NCBI GenBank assembly: GCA_947447995.1 | Contig: CANFLQ010000012.1 | Location: 1 to 42,295 of the forward strand | Direction of reading: 5' to 3' | Length of the DNA stretch: 42,295 nt | Source: Bacteroidota bacterium | GTDB lineage: Bacteria; Bacteroidota; Bacteroidia; 2-12-FULL-35-15 | Shown: positions 24,921-33,512 of the stretch, one piece after another | Position numbering within the stretch: the first letter of the stretch is position 1 | Layout: each line of letters begins with the position of its first letter | Translations under genes and position numbers: made by a program | The notes under the pieces: generated by a model | The model's input: the letters and a program-made list of their open reading frames with translations, nothing else | The model's database searches: none | What the model was told of the DNA's origin: nothing

Positions 24921-25541
24921 TTATTTAATCGATAAAGAATTTTCGTAGAGTACGCGATTAACAATAGAACGCCCCAATGTAACCTCATCTGCAAATTCTA
25001 ATTCATCGCCAATGGCAATTCCGCGCGCAATGGTGCTAATGGTAAGGTTTAATCCTTTTAATCGTTTGTAGATATAAAAATTAGTAGTGTCGCCTTCCAT
25101 GGTGGTACTCAATGCCATGATAACTTCTTTAATTTCGCCCGAACTCGCTTTTTTTACAAGTGTTTCAATGTTCAGGTCGCTTGGACCAATACCATCCATA
25201 GGGGAAATGATACCACCTAAAACATGATAAGCGCCTCTGTATTGTTGTGTGTTTTCAATAGCCATAAAGTCGCGTATGTCTTCAACAACGCAAACCGTAG
25301 AGTGATCACGGTTAGGATTGGCGCATACTTCACATAAAATTTTATCGGAAACATTGTGACACTTTTCGCAATAGCGTAATTCTGTTCTTAATTTGATAAA
25401 TGCATTGCCAAATTGATCTACATCCGTTTTGTTTTGCTTCATTAAATGCAATACAAAACGCAATGCGGTGCGCTTACCAACGCCTGGCAACTTGCTGAAT
25501 TCGTTTACCGCTTCTTCAATTAATTTAGAGGAAAAGTTCAT
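24921..25541 (-). CDS. recR: Recombination mediator protein RecR
   Basis: This 206-residue protein has all parts of RecR: an N-terminal helix-hairpin-helix with [11 protein letters not shown] (18-28), a zinc finger [16 protein letters not shown] (57-72), and a Toprim domain with [12 protein letters not shown], followed by the [12 protein letters not shown] and [15 protein letters not shown]-like region. With RecO (and RecF in many species) it loads RecA onto SSB-coated single-stranded DNA. The ATG at 25541 is 5 bases downstream of a TATTTTTG box (25554-25547, minus), so the transcript may be leaderless or nearly so. It diverges from the rRNA methyltransferase gene. Confidence 0.96.
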   Translation of the reverse strand: MNFSSKLIEEAVNEFSKLPGVGKRTALRFVLHLMKQNKTDVDQFGNAFIKLRTELRYCEKCHNVSDKILCEVCANPNRDHSTVCVVEDIRDFMAIENTQQYRGAYHVLGGIISPMDGIGPSDLNIETLVKKASSGEIKEVIMALSTTMEGDTTNFYIYKRLKGLNLTISTIARGIAIGDELEFADEVTLGRSIVNRVLYENSLSIK

Positions 25542-25601
25542 AGCTTCAAAAATACAATTATAAATGGAAGTTTAAAAGCGTGAATAAATGAAGTATTCAT
25601 G

Positions 25602-25609
25602 TATTTTTG
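25602..25609 (+). promoter_or_regulatory. -7 box for the RsmB-like gene
   Basis: TATTTTTG matches the Bacteroidota -7 consensus TAnnTTTG and ends 18 bases before the ATG at 25628. No TTTG -33 box is seen at the usual spacing, so the call is weak. Confidence 0.35.
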
Positions 25610-25627
25610 CACAATTGCAATTTAATT

Positions 25628-26881
25628 ATGAAAATTCATCGCAGTCTGGTTCAAGCAGTAATAGAAACGCTACAACATATTTTTGTTGCGGGTGTATATG
25701 CCGATAAAGCAGTAGAGCAGGTGTTGAAGCAAAATCTTCGATGGGGTTCGCGCGACAGGCGTTTTATTGCTGAAACAACTTATGAAATGGTGCGTTGGTG
25801 GCGATACATCTCCACTTCTCTTTCCCCTTCGACAAATACTCAGGATAAACTTGGAGAGGGGATTAGTATATCGCATTACTACAGACTTTTTGCTACTTTT
25901 CAAATTTTGAAAGGGTTTGATTTACCTGATTGGGAAGAGTTTTTAGATATTGATAAAGAACAAATTTTAAAAAATGCGGAACAAGCAAAACAAACACGAA
26001 AATACCGTGAATCAATTCCTGATTGGTTGGATGAGTTGGCAAGTAAAGAATTGGGAAACGATGTTTGGGAAAAAGAAGCCCATGAATTAAACAAGGAAGC
26101 GCAGGTTGTTTTGCGTGTGAATACTCTGAAAATATTACCCGAAAAATTGAAAAATTTGTTTGATGAAAAGAATCTTAATGTAGAATCATTTACAAACACT
26201 TCTCCCCTTTGGGGAGAGATAAAGAGAGGGGCTTTTATTTTATCGAAACGCCAAAACCTCCATCAACTCGACGAATACAAACAAGGCTTATTTGAAATAC
26301 AAGATGCATCCTCGCAATTGATTGCTCCCTATTTACAACTGGAGCCGGGAATGACGGTGATTGATGCCTGTGCCGGTGCCGGAGGTAAATCCTTGCACAT
26401 TGCAGCAATGATGAAAAATAAAGGCAAGATTTTTTCCATGGATGTGGGAGAACGAAAATTAATCGAACTTAAAAAACGTGCCGATAGGGCAGGGGTGAGC
26501 ATTATTAAAACTCAGTTGATAAATGATAACACAATCAATACATTTAAAAATACTGCGGATAGATTATTACTCGATGTGCCTTGTTCGGGATTGGGCGTTA
26601 TTCGTAGAAATCCGGATGCTAAATGGAAATTAAACTTAGAATTTATAAATCAAATAAAAATAACGCAACAATATATTATAAGCACCTATTCACAAATGCT
26701 AAAACCCGGAGGTATTATGGTTTATGCTACTTGCAGCATTTTACCAAGTGAAAACCAAGATCAGGTTGAAGTATTTTTAAAATCTCAAAAAAATAATTTC
26801 GAATTTATCAGCGATAGAAAAGTATTGCCTTCAGAAGGTTTTGATGGCTTTTATATGGCAGCTATAAAACGAAAAAGGTAA
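25628..26881 (+). CDS. RsmB/NSUN-type 16S rRNA (cytosine-C5) methyltransferase with in-frame insertions
   Basis: About 417 residues from the ATG at 25628 (MKIHRSLVQ); an upstream TTG at 25607 overlaps the promoter box and is rejected. The N-terminal 150 residues resemble the NusB-like/RsmB_N helical domain. The C-terminal part is a Rossmann methyltransferase: FEIQDASSQLIAPYL, VIDACAGAGGKSLHIA (motif I), LLLDVPCSGLGVIRRNPD (motif IV, releasing cysteine) and VYATCSILPSENQDQV (motif VI, catalytic cysteine). It likely methylates C5 of a cytosine in 16S rRNA. Two loop regions are encoded by GC-richer, repeat-like DNA (25815-25866 and 26200-26235) and look like in-frame insertions. Confidence 0.9.
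   Translation: MKIHRSLVQAVIETLQHIFVAGVYADKAVEQVLKQNLRWGSRDRRFIAETTYEMVRWWRYISTSLSPSTNTQDKLGEGISISHYYRLFATFQILKGFDLPDWEEFLDIDKEQILKNAEQAKQTRKYRESIPDWLDELASKELGNDVWEKEAHELNKEAQVVLRVNTLKILPEKLKNLFDEKNLNVESFTNTSPLWGEIKRGAFILSKRQNLHQLDEYKQGLFEIQDASSQLIAPYLQLEPGMTVIDACAGAGGKSLHIAAMMKNKGKIFSMDVGERKLIELKKRADRAGVSIIKTQLINDNTINTFKNTADRLLLDVPCSGLGVIRRNPDAKWKLNLEFINQIKITQQYIISTYSQMLKPGGIMVYATCSILPSENQDQVEVFLKSQKNNFEFISDRKVLPSEGFDGFYMAAIKRKR
25815..25866. repeat. GC-rich repeat element inserted in the RsmB-like gene (copy 1)
   Basis: Within the coding frame, the DNA shifts to CTTCTCTTTCCCC, then a CTTCGACAAATACTCAGGAT core, then CTTGGAGAGGGG. Such blocks are a familiar intergenic repeat type in Bacteroidota. 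Here it adds an unstructured SLSPSTNTQDKLGEGIS loop without breaking the frame. Confidence 0.5.
26200..26235. repeat. Palindromic element inserted in the RsmB-like gene (copy 2)
   Basis: TCTCCCC-TTT-GGGGAGA (26201-26217) is a perfect 7-base-pair hairpin and is followed by GAGAGGGG (26224-26231). The same CCCCTCTC/GAGAGGGG words form the intergenic hairpin at 41421-41442. In this gene it encodes the loop TSPLWGEIKRGAF, between two conserved parts of the enzyme. Confidence 0.6.
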
Positions 26882-26942
26882 CCTAAGTTAATTTTTTATG
26901 AAAAATTATGTACTATTATTGTAGTATAAAAACAGATAAACT

Positions 26943-28436
26943 ATGAAACTAGATCACGAAGTAGTTATAATTGGAGCGGGCATTAGCGGCATTGGTGCTG
27001 CTATCATGCTAAATAAGCAAGGGTTTAACAACCTTGTAATTCTTGAAAGAAAGAATGATATAGGTGGTACCTGGAGAGATAACCGTTATCCCGGTGTAGC
27101 GGTGGATATTCCATCTTTTGTATATCAGTACTCGTTTGAGCCTAACCCGCGTTGGTCGCGTATGTATGCTCAAGGGCATGAGATATTTGATTATTTGCAG
27201 CATGTTGTAAAAAAATACGATGTAAATAAATACATACGTTTTAATACAGGTGTTGATAAAATTGAATTCAATAAAGCTGATAATACCTGGACTACCATTT
27301 TAAAAGATGGAAGCAAATTGGTTTCGAGATATGTTATTGCAGCAACCGGAATTTTGTACGATCCTATAATTCCTAAAATTGCTGGTCAGGATACATTTAA
27401 AGGCGAAAGCCGACATACCATTAATTGGGACAACACCTTTGATATTAAAAATAAACGCATTGGTATTATTGGTACAGGAGCAACAGCAGTACAAGTTGTT
27501 CCAGCCATTGCACCTGATGTAAAACATTTATATGTTTTTCAGAGAACACCTATTTGGCTTGCACCGAAGGACGACTTTGTTTTTTCGGAAAAGAAAAAAC
27601 AAGAATGGGAATCGAATCCGGGTGAATACCGAAAGAAGCAAAAGAAAGTAGAATCGTGGATACAACGATCTACATGGGCAATTCAAAATTATAAATTGAT
27701 TTCTCGTTTCTATAAAAAATATTCGGAGATAGCACCACGTGAAAATTTAAAACGTCAGGTTCCAGATCCGGAACTTAGAGCTAAACTAACGCCTAATTAT
27801 TTGATGGGATGTAAACGCCCCGCTGTTTCCAGCAATTATTATAAAACATTTTTAAGAGATAATGTTTCTCTTGAAGCGGATGGGATAGAACGAATTTCAG
27901 AAAATGGTATTATTACCAAAAAGGGCAAAGAAATTCCGTTGGATATAATTGTTTACAGTACCGGATTTAAAACTACCGAAAAAGGAAACTTCCCTAATTT
28001 TAAAGTAATTGGCACACGTATCGAAGAGTTGAACGAATATTGGGATAAAAACAGGTACCAATCCTATCAGGGAGTTTCTGTTCCCGGCTTCCCTAATTTT
28101 TTCTTAACTAGCGGACCTTACACGTTTGGATTAAATTGGTACGATATGTTGGAAACCAATTTACATTTTATAATAAGGGTAATGAAAAAAGCCAAAGAAG
28201 AAGGCGCACCCCTTGTTGATGTTGATCAAAAAGCACACGATAAACACTATAAAGATCTACAAAAAAAGGCCTTGGGAGCAGTACAATTAGCGCCTGCCTG
28301 TTCAACTTCAAACAGTTATTATATCGATAAAAATGGAGAGTTTTCGTTAGGCGCAGTGTATAGTCCGCTTTACCGCAGAATAATGGCTAAAATAGCTAGT
28401 TTAAGAGGATATAAGTTTATTAAAGCGAAGGCTTAA
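26943..28436 (+). CDS. Baeyer-Villiger-type flavin monooxygenase
   Basis: This 497-residue FAD- and NADPH-dependent enzyme has the FAD dinucleotide motif GAGISGIGAA (11-20), the exact type I Baeyer-Villiger fingerprint FxGxxxHxxxW as FKGESRHTINW (152-162), and the NADPH motif GTGATAVQ (177-184). GGTWRDNRYPGVAVD (41-55) is another family block. Such enzymes insert oxygen next to a carbonyl group; related sequences also include flavin-containing N- or S-oxidases, so the substrate is open. It stands alone, 61 bases after the RsmB-like gene and before a strong terminator. A tail of SLRGYKFIKAKA follows the core. It is not linked to an obvious pathway. Confidence 0.88.
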   Translation: MKLDHEVVIIGAGISGIGAAIMLNKQGFNNLVILERKNDIGGTWRDNRYPGVAVDIPSFVYQYSFEPNPRWSRMYAQGHEIFDYLQHVVKKYDVNKYIRFNTGVDKIEFNKADNTWTTILKDGSKLVSRYVIAATGILYDPIIPKIAGQDTFKGESRHTINWDNTFDIKNKRIGIIGTGATAVQVVPAIAPDVKHLYVFQRTPIWLAPKDDFVFSEKKKQEWESNPGEYRKKQKKVESWIQRSTWAIQNYKLISRFYKKYSEIAPRENLKRQVPDPELRAKLTPNYLMGCKRPAVSSNYYKTFLRDNVSLEADGIERISENGIITKKGKEIPLDIIVYSTGFKTTEKGNFPNFKVIGTRIEELNEYWDKNRYQSYQGVSVPGFPNFFLTSGPYTFGLNWYDMLETNLHFIIRVMKKAKEEGAPLVDVDQKAHDKHYKDLQKKALGAVQLAPACSTSNSYYIDKNGEFSLGAVYSPLYRRIMAKIASLRGYKFIKAKA

Positions 28437-28449
28437 TAATATTAGTTTA

Positions 28450-28492
28450 TAAAAAAAATCCTGCTGAGATAATTCTCTGCAGGATTTTTTTT
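28450..28492. terminator. Bidirectional rho-independent terminator
   Basis: The stem AATCCTGC-T-GAGA / TCTC-T-GCAGGATT, with a TAAT loop and one T-T mismatch, is flanked by a run of A on the left and nine T on the right. It can stop the monooxygenase transcript (plus) and the tRNA-Lys transcript (minus). Confidence 0.85.
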
Positions 28493-28494
28493 TG

Positions 28495-28567
28495 TGACCT
28501 CGCGGAGGATCGAACTCCGGACCCACTGATTAAGAGTCAGTTGCTCTACCAGCTGAGCTACGAAGTC
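28495..28567 (-). tRNA. tRNA-Lys (anticodon CTT)
   Basis: The minus strand folds as a complete 73-base cloverleaf: acceptor GACTTCG/CGAGGTC with one G-T wobble, D arm GCTC-AGCTGGTA-GAGC, anticodon arm ACTGA-CTCTTAA-TCAGT with anticodon CTT, a five-base variable loop GGGTC, and T arm CGGAG-TTCGATC-CTCCG. The discriminator is A. CCA is not encoded. The terminator lies 2 bases downstream. Confidence 0.96.
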
Positions 28568-28657
28568 ATTTTTTATTGGAATGCAAAAGTACATACTTAT
28601 TTTTATAGCAGCGTGAAATTTTTATATTAATATTCAAGTTCCAATCTTATTTTATTA

Positions 28658-28665
28658 TAATTTTG
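28658..28665 (+). promoter_or_regulatory. -7 box upstream of the STAS-like gene
   Basis: TAATTTTG matches TAnnTTTG 32 bases before the ATG at 28698. A -33 TTTG at the proper distance is not visible, so this is tentative. Confidence 0.3.
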
Positions 28666-28697
28666 CTTTTGCTAATTGTAAAACTGTAACATCCATC

Positions 28698-29087
28698 ATG
28701 TTTAGTACCGATAAATTTGAAATTAGAACCATAAGTAATTCAATTTTAAGAATAGAATTTTTAAAAGGTGCTGATATTGATTTGGCTGATGCTGAATTGG
28801 TTAATGAGCAATTTATTGAAATGTCAGAAGGATTAAATTATTATATTTTGCTAGATGCTAAAAATCAATTTACAACAACGCCTGAATCAAGAGCTTTTGT
28901 AGCCAGTAAATCGTCTGGACGTATGGCATTTGCTATTGTTACTAATTCAATAGCAAATAAATTAGTAGCCAATTTTTTTATTCAGTTTAATAAGCCCAAT
29001 ACCCCTACAAAAGTTTTTACCAACGAAACTATTGCCTTAGAATGGTTGAAAGAGCAAAAAAAATTGGTTGAAGCCTCACAAAAATAA
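28698..29087 (+). CDS. SpoIIAA/STAS-like small protein (unassigned)
   Basis: This 129-residue soluble protein has no signal or membrane segment. It alternates short strands and helices (LRIEFLKGADIDLADAE, YYILLDAKNQFTTTPESR, FAIVTNSIANKLVANFF, FTNETIALEWLKEQKK). The final FxNExxALxWL motif and overall size are like SpoIIAA/STAS-like proteins of Bacteroidota. These are sometimes described as regulatory or lipid-binding, without a proven role. It ends 12 bases from the convergent lpdA gene. Function is unknown. Confidence 0.6.
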   Translation: MFSTDKFEIRTISNSILRIEFLKGADIDLADAELVNEQFIEMSEGLNYYILLDAKNQFTTTPESRAFVASKSSGRMAFAIVTNSIANKLVANFFIQFNKPNTPTKVFTNETIALEWLKEQKKLVEASQK

Positions 29088-29099
29088 TTTATTTCTTCA

Positions 29100-30509
29100 T
29101 TAAATATGTATTGCTCTATCGTAAGCCGCTTCAGCAGCCATCATAATTGATTCACTCATGGTAGGGTGAGGGTGAACCGCTTCAATTAATTCATGTCCAG
29201 TTATTTCCAATTTACGAGCAACTACCACTTCAGCTATCATTTCAGTAACATTGGCGCCTATTATATGTGCGCCAAGTAATTCGCCATATTTAGCATCAAA
29301 AATTAATTTTACAAAACCATCTTTTGCTCCGCTGGCAGTTGCTTTGCCACTTGCCGAAAATGGGAATTTACCAACTCTAATCTCGTAACCAGCTTCTTTT
29401 GCTTTTGCTTCGGTATAGCCAACAGAAGCGATCTCGGGCTGACAATAGGTACAGCTTGGAATGTTATTGTAATCCAATGGTTCAGGGTGAAGGTCGTTTG
29501 CGAAGCCATTTGACACTGCAATTTTTTCAACACAAATAATTCCTTCTGCGGATGCAACGTGTGCCAATGCTTGTCCGCCCACACAATCGCCAATAGCGTA
29601 ATATCCCAGTATATTGGTTTGATAAAAAGGATTGGTTAAAATTTTCCCTTTGTCCGTTGCAATGCCTACATCTTCTAATCCAATATTTTCTAAGTTTGCC
29701 TGAATGCCCACAGCCGATAAAACCACATCGCACTCAATTATTTCTTCTCCTTTTTTTGTTTTCACCTTTACTTTACATCCAACGCCGCTTGTATCCACAC
29801 CTTCTACACTAGCTTCGGTCATTACGTTAATGCCTGTTTTTTTGAACGAACGTTCCAATTGTTTGGAAACATCTGCATCTTCAACAGGTACAATGCTTGG
29901 CAAAAATTCTACTAAGGTTACTTTGGTTCCCATAGTTGCATAAAAATAGGCAAACTCGCTGCCAATAGCCCCTGAACCAACTACTACCATTGATTTTGGT
30001 AAAGTAGGCAACGTCATAGCTTCGCGGTAACCGATTATTTTTTTACCATCTTGTGCTAGGTTAGGCAATGCTCTGGAACGAGCACCTACTGCTAATAATA
30101 TGTGTTTCGCCTCGTAAATAGTGGCTTTCCCATCAGCAGCTGTAACTTCTACTTTTTTGCCTTGTTTTATTTTTCCGTTTCCAGAGATAACATCAATTTT
30201 ATTTTTTTTCATCAAAAAGGCAACACCTTTATTCATCCCATCGGCTATGTCTCTGCTGCGTTTTACAACAGCTCCAAAATCCGCTTCTCCGCCATTTACT
30301 TTAATACCATAATCGGCAGCATGGTTAAGGTATTCAAATACCTGTGCGCTTTTTAGCAAAGCTTTAGTAGGTATACATCCCCAATTTAAACAAATACCTC
30401 CCAAGTTTTCACGTTCTACAATGGCTGTTTTTAAACCCAATTGCGATGCTCTGATGGCTGCTACATATCCTCCCGGACCGCTACCTATAACTATTAAATC
30501 GTAAGTCAT
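29100..30509 (-). CDS. lpdA: Dihydrolipoyl dehydrogenase (E3)
   Basis: This 469-residue flavoprotein disulfide reductase reoxidises dihydrolipoamide in 2-oxoacid dehydrogenase and glycine cleavage complexes, passing electrons to NAD. The sequence shows FAD binding at GSGPGGYVAAIRA (9-21), the redox disulfide GGICLNWGCIPTKAL (C40, C45), the NAD motif VVGSGAIGSEFAYFYA, YAIGDCVGG, and the catalytic C-terminal HPHPTMSE (H448, E453). All are intact and the length is normal. It has no E1/E2 neighbours, so it probably serves several complexes. It is separated from the divergent M61 gene by 169 bases. Confidence 0.95.
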   Translation of the reverse strand: MTYDLIVIGSGPGGYVAAIRASQLGLKTAIVERENLGGICLNWGCIPTKALLKSAQVFEYLNHAADYGIKVNGGEADFGAVVKRSRDIADGMNKGVAFLMKKNKIDVISGNGKIKQGKKVEVTAADGKATIYEAKHILLAVGARSRALPNLAQDGKKIIGYREAMTLPTLPKSMVVVGSGAIGSEFAYFYATMGTKVTLVEFLPSIVPVEDADVSKQLERSFKKTGINVMTEASVEGVDTSGVGCKVKVKTKKGEEIIECDVVLSAVGIQANLENIGLEDVGIATDKGKILTNPFYQTNILGYYAIGDCVGGQALAHVASAEGIICVEKIAVSNGFANDLHPEPLDYNNIPSCTYCQPEIASVGYTEAKAKEAGYEIRVGKFPFSASGKATASGAKDGFVKLIFDAKYGELLGAHIIGANVTEMIAEVVVARKLEITGHELIEAVHPHPTMSESIMMAAEAAYDRAIHI

Positions 30510-30678
30510 ATTTTTTAATGTTGATTGGTTGAATAACCTTATAAAATCATATCATTGCGAAGGTAATAAATTATTTTATCTAAATACTGATTGAAAAATC
30601 AATTAACTTTTGGAGATAATTAAATAAAGTATATGTTTCTCTTTATTCGTAAATTCGCAAAAATATTTTTCCGCAACT

Positions 30679-32454
30679 ATGAAGTATATTATTTCTTACA
30701 AAAAACCTCACAATCATTATATTGATATAGAATTTATTGTTGATAAAATTAATCAGGATGAATTGCTAATTCAATTACCTGCATGGCGTCCCGGAAGATA
30801 TGAATTGGGTAATTTTGCAAAAAATATTCAAAAATGGACTGCATTTGATATTGTGGGAAATAGTTTGATCTCAGAAAAAATAAAAAAAGATTGCTGGAAA
30901 ATTCAAACGAAAGGCATCTCTGAAATTCATATCAAATACAATTATTATGCGGCTGAGATAAATGCGGGGTCAACTTTTTTGGACTCAACTCAACTATACA
31001 TGAATCCAGTAAACTGCTGTGTTTATATTCCTAATCGTATCAATGAAGCTTGTGAATTAATAGTGCAATTGTCATCAGATTATAACGTAGCAATTGGTCT
31101 GGAAAGGAAATTAAGCACGTCGGATAATACACATACATTTCTAGCAAATAATTTTCATGAACTAGCCGATTCTCCTTTTATAGCAAGCAATACACTTCAA
31201 CACAGTTTGTTTGTTTGTGCTGGTGTAACATTTAATTTGTGGTTTCAAGGTATATGTAAACCTGATTGGACAAAATTAAGATCTGACTTTACCAAATTTG
31301 TAAACGAACAAATGGCAATGATGAAAGCCTTTCCTGCTAAACAGTATCATTTTTTGTTTCAAATATTGCCTTATAAAACCTATCACGGTGTAGAACATAT
31401 TACATCAACGGTAATAGCTTTAGGTCCCGGATATAGCCTAATGCATAATAATCTGTATGAAGATTTATTAGGAGTTAGCTCTCATGAATTATTTCATGCT
31501 TGGAATATCAAAACCATTCGTCCTATTGAAATGCAGCCTTACGATTATACCAAGGAAAATTATTCCAAACTTGGATATGTGTGCGAGGGACTTACCACTT
31601 ATTATGGCGATTATCTGCTGTTTCGCAGCGGTGTTTTTAATCAGGAACAGTATTTTAAAACCTTTGACGAACGCTTGCAAAAACACTTTGATAATTTCGG
31701 ACGATTTAATTTATCCGTTGCCGAATCATCATTTGATACTTGGCTGGATGGCTACAATCCTGGTATACCCAACCGCAAAACATCTATTTATGACGAGGGT
31801 TGTTTGTTAGCTTTTATTACCGATATATTCATCCGAAAAAACAGTAATAATAAATATTCTTTAGATGATGTAATGCGCTATTTATATACCGAGTTTGCCT
31901 TAAAAAATAAAGGCTATGCTGCCGAAGATTACAAAGGTATTGTAGAGCATTTTGCAAATACATCTTACGATAATGTATTTAATAATTACATAAATAAAGC
32001 TGCTGATTATGAAGTTGTTTTGAAGGATGCCTTGGCATATATAGGCTGCAAGCTTTCAAAAAGCACATCTGCAAAAGCTTACGAACACGCTTTAGGGATT
32101 AAGATTGCTCTAATAAACAATGCTTGTAAGGTTATTGCCGTATATCCCAATTCGGTAGCGGACATTGCAGGGGTGTCCATTAATGATGAATTACTTTCAG
32201 TAAATAATATGCAAATAAAATCAGAAGGTACAATAAGCAATTTCGCTGACTGGTGTAATTATTTTGTAAATGCCGATTCCTCGAAAGATAATATACCTTT
32301 GCACCTTATTGTTTCATCTCAAGGAATTGTTAAAACTATTGAGATACAACCAAACGTAAATGCGTACTATAAAATTTTTGGTATCAAGAAGAGTAACAGT
32401 GTGGACGAAGCTAAAAAAAATAATTTTGAAAACTGGAGCAAAAATAAATTTTAG
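30679..32454 (+). CDS. M61-family glycyl aminopeptidase-like peptidase with PDZ domain
   Basis: This 591-residue protein has the M61 N-terminal beta domain (MKYIISYKKPHNHYIDIE and LPAWRPGRYELGNFAKNI), a zinc site SHELFHAWNIKTIRP (H269, E270, H273) and E303 in YVCEGLTTYYGD as the third ligand, and a PDZ-like domain near 470-560 (VIAVYPNSVADIAGVSINDE). There is no signal peptide, so it is expected in the cytoplasm, unlike secreted M61 enzymes. M61 members prefer N-terminal glycine or alanine. The small membrane protein gene begins 14 bases downstream and is probably co-transcribed. Confidence 0.9.
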   Translation: MKYIISYKKPHNHYIDIEFIVDKINQDELLIQLPAWRPGRYELGNFAKNIQKWTAFDIVGNSLISEKIKKDCWKIQTKGISEIHIKYNYYAAEINAGSTFLDSTQLYMNPVNCCVYIPNRINEACELIVQLSSDYNVAIGLERKLSTSDNTHTFLANNFHELADSPFIASNTLQHSLFVCAGVTFNLWFQGICKPDWTKLRSDFTKFVNEQMAMMKAFPAKQYHFLFQILPYKTYHGVEHITSTVIALGPGYSLMHNNLYEDLLGVSSHELFHAWNIKTIRPIEMQPYDYTKENYSKLGYVCEGLTTYYGDYLLFRSGVFNQEQYFKTFDERLQKHFDNFGRFNLSVAESSFDTWLDGYNPGIPNRKTSIYDEGCLLAFITDIFIRKNSNNKYSLDDVMRYLYTEFALKNKGYAAEDYKGIVEHFANTSYDNVFNNYINKAADYEVVLKDALAYIGCKLSKSTSAKAYEHALGIKIALINNACKVIAVYPNSVADIAGVSINDELLSVNNMQIKSEGTISNFADWCNYFVNADSSKDNIPLHLIVSSQGIVKTIEIQPNVNAYYKIFGIKKSNSVDEAKKNNFENWSKNKF

Positions 32455-32468
32455 ATAAAATTAATGTA

Positions 32469-32933
32469 ATGGAAAATTCAGAAAATAATAATAGAGTTAC
32501 AACCGTTGAACGTCCTGGCTTTTTAACATTTTTGTGCATCCTTACCTTTATTTCTTCTGGTATGGGAAGCATATCCGCTTTTTTTATGGGAATTTCACAA
32601 GATCAGTTGAAACAATCGTTCAACGAGATAATGGCTATACTTATTAAAATTAATCCCAAGGTGGATGAAACTATGAAAACAGAATTGATGAATATGTTTC
32701 AGGCTGGGTGGACATACTTTTTACCAACACTGCTTTTTTCGGCAGGTTCGGTTGCTGGAGCTGTTTTAATGTGGAACATGAAAAAAACAGGATTTCATGT
32801 ATACGCACTTTCAAACCTGGGTTTGTTATTTGTACCAATATTAGCTTTGGGAGTACAAGTTAATTTAGCCAACATTATACCTACTTTATGTTTTATAGGT
32901 ATGTACGGGGTATATTTAAAAGATATGAAGTAA
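32469..32933 (+). CDS. Small four-helix membrane protein of unknown function
   Basis: This 154-residue protein has a soluble polar N-terminus (MENSENNNRVTTVERP) and four hydrophobic stretches: about 17-38, 78-100, 108-128 and 131-150. Between the first and second lies a charged loop of 40 residues (SQDQLKQSFNEIMAILIKIN). No catalytic motif is seen. Similar small proteins with a PGFLTFLCILTFI start are common in Bacteroidota, without known function. It follows the M61 peptidase gene by 14 bases, so co-expression is likely. Confidence 0.7.
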   Translation: MENSENNNRVTTVERPGFLTFLCILTFISSGMGSISAFFMGISQDQLKQSFNEIMAILIKINPKVDETMKTELMNMFQAGWTYFLPTLLFSAGSVAGAVLMWNMKKTGFHVYALSNLGLLFVPILALGVQVNLANIIPTLCFIGMYGVYLKDMK

Positions 32934-32935
32934 TT

Positions 32936-33030
32936 CGTCATTAGTCTGGAGTCGTTAGTCTTTAGAGGAATAGCCGTTTGGACTATATGCTCTTAACTAC
33001 GCCTAATGACTTGAGACTAGTGACTTCAGA
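32936..33030. repeat. Inverted AGTCATTAGTC repeat between convergent genes
   Basis: GTCATTAGTCTGGAGTCGTT (32937 onward) is echoed in reverse complement by AATGACTTGAGACTAGTGAC (33004 onward), with about 45 bases between the arms. It can form a cruciform or a hairpin between the stops of the small membrane protein gene and ridA. No T-run follows the stem, so it is not a classic terminator. Confidence 0.6.
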
Positions 33031-33408
33031 TTACTTCACCGCAACCACACTAATTTCTACATTTACATTTAATGGTAATTTAGAAACCTGAACAGTTTCG
33101 CGTGCCGGAAAATCACTTGTAAAATAGGAACCATAAATTTCATTTACAGACGCAAAATCATTAAGGTCTTTCATAAATATAGTTGATTTGCAAACATTGT
33201 TAAAGTCAAATCCGGCATCTGTTAAAATTCCTTTAAGGTTTTCCATAACTTGTTTGGCTTCCGTTTTAATATCACCAACCATTAATTCGCCCGAAGCAGG
33301 ATTGATAGCAATTTGCCCGCTAACAAAAAGCATGTTGCCTGTTAATACTGCCTGACTGTATGGCCCAATTGGGTTAGGAGCATTTTTTGATGTGATTATT
33401 TTTTTCAT
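33031..33408 (-). CDS. ridA: RidA/YjgF-family enamine/imine deaminase
   Basis: This 125-residue protein is a normal-length RidA: NAPNPIGPYSQAV (9-21), LFVSGQIAINPASGEL, and the C-terminal FPARETVQVSKLPLNVNVEI with the carboxylate-binding arginine. RidA hydrolyses reactive 2-aminoacrylate and related enamines from PLP enzymes, protecting them from damage. It forms trimers in the cytoplasm. It is followed upstream by a repeat-containing gap and then lptD on the same strand. Confidence 0.95.
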   Translation of the reverse strand: MKKIITSKNAPNPIGPYSQAVLTGNMLFVSGQIAINPASGELMVGDIKTEAKQVMENLKGILTDAGFDFNNVCKSTIFMKDLNDFASVNEIYGSYFTSDFPARETVQVSKLPLNVNVEISVVAVK

Positions 33409-33475
33409 ATTTAAAATAGTTTTAAGTCTTGAGTTAATTGTTAACTGTACAAAATTATATAATTATTTAATCTTT

Positions 33476-33512
33476 TTATCAGCACATTAGCACATCAATT
33501 AATTAGCACATC
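33476..33512 (-). repeat. GATGTGCTAAT-type repeat, copy outside the four-helix-bundle element
   Basis: TATCAGCACATTAGCACATC and ATTAGCACATC lie between ridA and the lptD stop codon. These are the same words (reverse orientation) as the arrays at 24243-24919, with no adjacent four-helix-bundle gene. It may be a solo remnant. Confidence 0.6.
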
